From positions 62,001 through 126,000 of the forward strand of contig NZ_SLXQ01000005.1 in the NCBI RefSeq assembly GCF_004340875.1: a DNA stretch of 64,000 nucleotides. The letters run 5' to 3'. Within the stretch, counting starts at the first letter, position 1. Every line of letters begins with the position of its first letter. The notes beneath the pieces were generated by a model. That model saw only the letters and a list, made by a program, of their open reading frames with translations, ran no database searches and had not been told where the DNA came from. This document shows, piece by piece, positions 60,786 to 64,000 of the stretch. Made by a program: the position numbers and the translations under genes. Origin of the DNA: Tamaricihabitans halophyticus. Lineage in GTDB: Bacteria > Actinomycetota > Actinomycetes > Mycobacteriales > Pseudonocardiaceae.

Positions 60786-60832
60786 GGATATATTCCGCTC
60801 GCTTCCATGGGTTGAGTGTTAGGATTGTATCC
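60786..60832. promoter_or_regulatory. Two 11-bp inverted repeats upstream of the AbiE pair
   Basis: GGATATATTCC (60786-60796) and GGATTGTATCC (60822-60832) are related inverted repeats 36 bp apart. The second ends at the ATG of the antitoxin gene. AbiEi antitoxins autorepress through two such sites. A TAGGAT at 60820-60825 could be the -10 of a leaderless transcript. Confidence 0.5.
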
Positions 60833-61420
60833 ATGCGAGAGCTTGGGGAACTTCCGTGGTCATTCACAACGAAGCTCGCGCGCGAATTGGGCGTGCACCC
60901 ACGGGATCTATACGCATGGCGCGATGGTGGGCATATCGTCGAGTTGTCTCGGGGAGTCTTTCGGCGCAGCGACGCCCCACCTGCATCGAATCCGGACGCA
61001 CTGGCCTTGTCGTATCGAGTCCCGAAGGGAATCGTGTGTGGCGTATCGGCAGCGGCTGTTCACGATCTGACCGACGAGCTTGTCAGGGCGGTGCAGGTCG
61101 CGGTACCGGCAGGCGATCATGTGCCGAAGATCGACTACCCGCCGACGACGGTTTTTCGGTTCGATGGTGAAACCTTCGAACTGGGCCTTTCGGAGTTTGC
61201 GGCGGCACCAGGTGAGTGGGTGCGGGTTTACGACGCTGCACGTACTGTGGTCGATCTCATCCGGCTACGGCACCGTTTTGGTGAACCGATCGCGTACACG
61301 GCTCTCAATCGCTATCTCGCTACGCCAGGTGCTCGTTCGGCGGTTCTGCTGGACTATGCCCGAACACTGGGTGGGTTCGCCGCAGTTAGTGCCGCAGTTG
61401 ATGTTGCGAGCGCTCGATGA
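60833..61420 (+). CDS. AbiEi-like antitoxin (type IV toxin-antitoxin), transcriptional repressor
   Basis: The 195-residue protein has an N-terminal winged HTH (FTTKLARELGVHPRDLYAWR, GGHIVELSRGVFRR) and the AbiEi C-terminal region (CGVSAAAVHDLTDELVRAVQ, RVYDAARTVVDLIRLRHRFG). AbiEi represses the operon and counters the AbiEii nucleotidyltransferase without direct contact. The gene overlaps the toxin by 4 bp. Confidence 0.85.
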   Translation: MRELGELPWSFTTKLARELGVHPRDLYAWRDGGHIVELSRGVFRRSDAPPASNPDALALSYRVPKGIVCGVSAAAVHDLTDELVRAVQVAVPAGDHVPKIDYPPTTVFRFDGETFELGLSEFAAAPGEWVRVYDAARTVVDLIRLRHRFGEPIAYTALNRYLATPGARSAVLLDYARTLGGFAAVSAAVDVASAR

Positions 61421-62331
61421 CCGGCCGCCCGACTAAGCAGTCCTCGGCCGGACGCGCTTATCTGGACTTGCAGAACCGCGCTCGTCGTGAACGACGCGGG
61501 ACGCAAGAACTCTTGACCATGTACGTGGTTGAGCGCTGGCTCGCGCGCCTGAGCCGATCCGCATTTGTCGACGACTTTGTCCTCAAAGGCGGGATGCTCC
61601 TGGCGGCGTTCGGGAACAGGCGCCCAACGGTAGACGCAGATGCCCTGGCTCGGAATCTATCGGCCGACGAAGAGACCGTCGCTGCCCGCGTTGCTGAGAT
61701 TGCTGCGCTCCCTGACCTGGATGACGGAGTTGAATTTCTCCCTGACACCGTGACAACGAGCGTGATCCGCGACGAAGCACTTTACGCGGGGGTCCGCGTG
61801 ACGTTGACGGCGCGCCTGGCAACGGCTCAAGTCAAACTGCGACTCGACATCAACTTTGGTGACCCCGTGACTCCCGCACCGCAGATGATCGAGTTGCCCG
61901 CGCTACGCCCAGACACAGTGGCGGTACGTGTGTGGGGCTACCCGGTCGAGAGTGTCTTGGCGGAGAAGATTACGACCGCGATCGGGCTCGGTCCGGCCAG
62001 TACTCGAGTGCGCGACTGGGCCGATATCTACACGTTGATAGGGACCAGGAAGATCGATGGCGCAACCGCTCGCGCTGCGTTGGAATCCACGGCCGCCTTC
62101 CGTGGAACAACGCTAATCCCGCTCTCGCGAACTGTTGGCGAACTGGTCGAGCTACGCAACTCGACCTACACTGCTTACCGTCGCAACCTCGGCCCTGACG
62201 GCGAACCACTCCCGGAACGGTTCGGCGACACTGTCGCTGCCGTGATCGACTTCGCTGATCCGCTTCTGAGTATCGCCGACCTGGCAGGGTGTTGGAACCC
62301 GGAAAGTCATCAATGGGAGAGGGATGCCTGA
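61417..62331 (+). CDS. AbiEii-like nucleotidyltransferase toxin
   Basis: The 304-residue toxin has the nucleotidyltransferase motif FVLKGGMLLAAFGNRRPTVD with Asp73/Asp75 (TVDADALARN) and LRLDINFGDPV, plus AEKITTAIGLGP and WADIYTLIG of AbiEii/toxN-type NTases. AbiEii-type enzymes modify tRNA or other nucleotides and cause phage-triggered growth arrest. It is coupled to the antitoxin (ATGA). It is the second defence-like locus of the window. Confidence 0.85.
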   Translation: MTGRPTKQSSAGRAYLDLQNRARRERRGTQELLTMYVVERWLARLSRSAFVDDFVLKGGMLLAAFGNRRPTVDADALARNLSADEETVAARVAEIAALPDLDDGVEFLPDTVTTSVIRDEALYAGVRVTLTARLATAQVKLRLDINFGDPVTPAPQMIELPALRPDTVAVRVWGYPVESVLAEKITTAIGLGPASTRVRDWADIYTLIGTRKIDGATARAALESTAAFRGTTLIPLSRTVGELVELRNSTYTAYRRNLGPDGEPLPERFGDTVAAVIDFADPLLSIADLAGCWNPESHQWERDA

Positions 62332-62375
62332 CGGGGCTGGGTCGCAGCCAAGCGATAGCCAGCACAGCGAATGGG

Positions 62376-63185
62376 CTACGGCGGGTTCAGGATGGTGAGC
62401 ATCCTAGCCAGCTTCCAAGGTCGAGGTCCCCAGGCGAGGAGCTTTCCTGCCAGGATCGGTTTCGCTACTCCTTGCCGGCCAATGAGTACGAGCATGAGCG
62501 CAGCGGGATCAGCGGAGACACGGGCGTCTACGTCAGCTTCCCGCCCCGTGTCGATCGTCAGTGAACCGCGATCGAGACGCAGCTGTGTGCGCTGACCGCC
62601 ACGTAGCCGAAGTTCGATACGGGCCTGGAAGGACCCGGCTTTCTCCTGGTTCAGGAAAGCGGTGGGCGGTAACGCCGCGATCAGCGGCAGCAGGAACGCT
62701 TCGAGCGCGAGCAACGCTTGGTGGCGCTGGATCGGCCACGGGAATCCTGTCGCTTTGGCGATGTCGTACCCGTGAATCAGGCATTCGTTGAGCAGGTGAC
62801 CGGCCACAACGGACGGTGACAGCCGGATACCCTGCAGCCAATCCACGGTTGCGGCCGGCGGGTTCGATGCGATCTCGTCGAACTCGCCGGCAAGCGCGTC
62901 GATGCGATCCGCGAGTGTGGCCGGATCCCGTTCGGTGTCCTCGGCAAGCAGCTTCGCGGTGGCCTTGGCGATGCCCGCCTTCGTCACGACGGCTTCCGGG
63001 ACCGTTCTTCCGGCGATGGCATCGGCATCGGCACGAAAGGAATGCGACAGGTGCGCCGCGACCTCGCCAGCCGTCCAGGTACCGACCGACGCCGCGTTGG
63101 TGTCCGGGATGTCGCGGACAAGCGCACCGAGAGTGGGGGCAACTTCCCGTAGCGCCGCACGAATCTGGCCCAGGGTTTCGGTCAT
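62376..63185 (-). CDS. Maleylpyruvate isomerase-type/mycothiol-dependent protein with SCP2-like C-terminal domain
   Basis: The 269-residue protein has the N-terminal DinB/MDMPI helix bundle (TWTAGEVAAHLSHSFRADAD with the conserved His, GHLLNECLIHGYDIAKATGF with His residues of the metal site) and a C-terminal SCP2/sterol-carrier-like fold (LRLRGGQRTQLRLDRGSLTI). Related actinobacterial proteins are mycothiol-dependent isomerases or transferases. The ATG 63185 overlaps the TfoX-like stop by 4 bp. The substrate is unknown. Confidence 0.8.
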   Translation of the reverse strand: MTETLGQIRAALREVAPTLGALVRDIPDTNAASVGTWTAGEVAAHLSHSFRADADAIAGRTVPEAVVTKAGIAKATAKLLAEDTERDPATLADRIDALAGEFDEIASNPPAATVDWLQGIRLSPSVVAGHLLNECLIHGYDIAKATGFPWPIQRHQALLALEAFLLPLIAALPPTAFLNQEKAGSFQARIELRLRGGQRTQLRLDRGSLTIDTGREADVDARVSADPAALMLVLIGRQGVAKPILAGKLLAWGPRPWKLARMLTILNPP

Positions 63186-63523
63186 GGATTCGTTCCCGTA
63201 CCGGCAAGGGTTCGCGCCGTGGCGGTTCCGATGGCGATCCAGTTGGCCAGTTGCCGCTTGGTGCGCAGGTTCTCGCCGCCGACCTCGAGCCAGCCTCGGA
63301 TCGCCCGACCCTTCATCTCCATCGGCCGCGCGTTGGTGCTCGCCAGTAGCTGGTCGGCGCGTGCCGGATCTACCCGCACCATGAGGCCACCGTGGCTTGC
63401 CGCGACCGCCATCTTGCCGGCGACGAGGAAGGCGAGCCCGCCGAACATTCGCTTTTCGGTCACCGGTGACTCGTCCGCCAGCAGTTCGCGGACCCGGTCG
63501 GCAAGGTGTTCGTCGTAGGGCAC
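63182..63523 (-). CDS. TfoX N-terminal domain protein
   Basis: The 113-residue protein has the TfoX-N pattern: LADRVRELLADESPVTEKRM with FGGLAFLVAGKMAVA, VRVDPARADQLLA and MEMKGRAIRGWLEV. In actinobacteria it is a stand-alone domain of unknown function with a possible role in DNA-binding regulation. It is coupled to the downstream isomerase-like gene and divergent from the HxlR gene. Confidence 0.82.
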   Translation of the reverse strand: MPYDEHLADRVRELLADESPVTEKRMFGGLAFLVAGKMAVAASHGGLMVRVDPARADQLLASTNARPMEMKGRAIRGWLEVGGENLRTKRQLANWIAIGTATARTLAGTGTNP

Positions 63524-63572
63524 CGCAGCCTCCTACGTAGCCATTCTCGCGGCAGCCTAGATATATCAATCA

Positions 63573-63591
63573 CACTTGAAAATGTAAAGTG
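63573..63591. promoter_or_regulatory. Inverted repeat upstream of the HxlR gene
   Basis: CACTT-N9-AAGTG is a perfect inverted repeat in an AT-rich divergent intergenic strip. It lies 7 bp before the HxlR ATG and could be its operator, also acting on the divergent TfoX/isomerase pair. Confidence 0.5.
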
Positions 63592-63597
63592 GACGGT

Positions 63598-64000
63598 ATG
63601 AGTCGAAGCTATGGCCAGTACTGCGGGCTCGCCAGGGCACTCGATGTTCTTGGTGACCGGTGGACGCTGCTGGTCGTCCGCCAACTGTTGCTCGCGCCCG
63701 CCCGCTACCGCGAGCTGCTCGACGGGCTGCCCGGTGTGGCCACCAACCTGCTTGCCGACCGGCTTCGCAGCCTGGAGACGGCCGGCGTGATCGAGCGGCG
63801 ACTGGCCGGGCAGGGCAACGCCGTGGTCTACGCCCTGACCGCATGGGGCGCCGAACTGCGCGAGCCCATCGAGAGCCTCATCCGCTGGTCCGCGCCACTC
63901 ATGGTGCACGGTCCTGGCAACGACCAGTTCCGCGCCGATTGGTTGGTCCTGCCCCTGCGGGCACTTCTGGACGGCAAGCCAGCCGCACCGCACCGGTCAT
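63598..64000 (+). CDS. HxlR-family winged-helix regulator (3' end outside window)
   Basis: The frame begins with YGQYCGLARALDVLGDRWTL (Cys redox/metal residue and HTH start) and continues with LLVVRQLLLAPARYRELLDG, the HxlR family HTH wing (LADRLRSLETAGVIERRLAG) and then a helical C-terminal part, cut by the edge of the window. Its long C-terminal part hints at the SCP2-fused subtype. It is divergent from TfoX. Confidence 0.85.
   Translation, partial: MSRSYGQYCGLARALDVLGDRWTLLVVRQLLLAPARYRELLDGLPGVATNLLADRLRSLETAGVIERRLAGQGNAVVYALTAWGAELREPIESLIRWSAPLMVHGPGNDQFRADWLVLPLRALLDGKPAAPHRS

Overview
The window is high-GC actinobacterial DNA. Mycothiol-type (maleylpyruvate isomerase-fold) and F420/LLM-type enzymes, an MprAB-PepD stress module, a Glp/GlpR division pair and short ATGA gene overlaps all point to Mycobacteriales/Pseudonocardiales, most likely a Pseudonocardiaceae such as an Amycolatopsis relative. 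The genus is inference. The backbone matches the order I recall for M. tuberculosis Rv0981-Rv0996: mprA, mprB, pepD, moaB, mscL, FmdB-type chaperone, 5-FTHF cyclo-ligase, galU, glp (moeA), rimJ, glpR. Here it is split between about 8.9-14.4 kb and 38.6-46.1 kb.

Region 1 (1-6.3 kb) is an eroded accessory zone. It holds an AraC fragment, a cas1 remnant, an ISL3-like transposase scrap, an epoxide hydrolase next to a CGNR-type regulator with duplicated palindromic operators, and a 2.6-kb element bounded by a 45-bp repeat of the 3' part of tRNA-Arg(CCT). That element carries a lipoprotein gene and decayed MerR and tyrosine-integrase genes. Region 2 (6.4-14.5 kb) has a frameshifted AhpD-like gene, a PEP-mutase-family enzyme, a LuxR-type regulator, then mprAB, a DeoR regulator, galT and pepD. 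Matching CTCAG-N6-CTCAG boxes precede both mprA and pepD.

Region 3 (14.5-38.5 kb) is a block of metabolic cassettes lying between pepD and moaB: (a) a peptide-type ABC importer with a creatininase-family amidohydrolase and a carbon-nitrogen hydrolase, probably controlled by the GntR/FCD regulator at its end through a shared operator; (b) an undescribed-looking glycosyltransferase, DUF2064, methyltransferase and membrane molybdopterin-oxidoreductase operon, divergent from a membrane protein and a two-component system; (c) a reductive pyrimidine/hydantoin catabolic set (aminotransferase, PucR regulator, NCS1 permease, N-carbamoyl amidohydrolase, dihydropyrimidinase) with an LLM flavin enzyme in place of a recognisable dihydropyrimidine dehydrogenase; and an NAD-dependent epimerase.

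Region 4 (38.5-46.2 kb) is the conserved backbone, with a clear CIRCE element upstream of the FmdB-type gene and a pair of DnaA-box sequences in a hairpin. Region 5 (46.2-51.5 kb), directly after tRNA-Ala(CGC), holds a translationally coupled pair: a very large SF1 helicase-nuclease and an Abi_C/HEPN-like protein. This is the best candidate for a poorly described defence system. Region 6 (51.6-64 kb) has a benzoylformate/benzaldehyde (mandelate-type) cluster with amidase and LysR regulator, an AraC regulator, an IclR remnant, a MerR/methyltransferase pair around a dyad operator, an AbiE-type toxin-antitoxin pair, and TfoX, mycothiol-isomerase and HxlR-type genes at the right edge.
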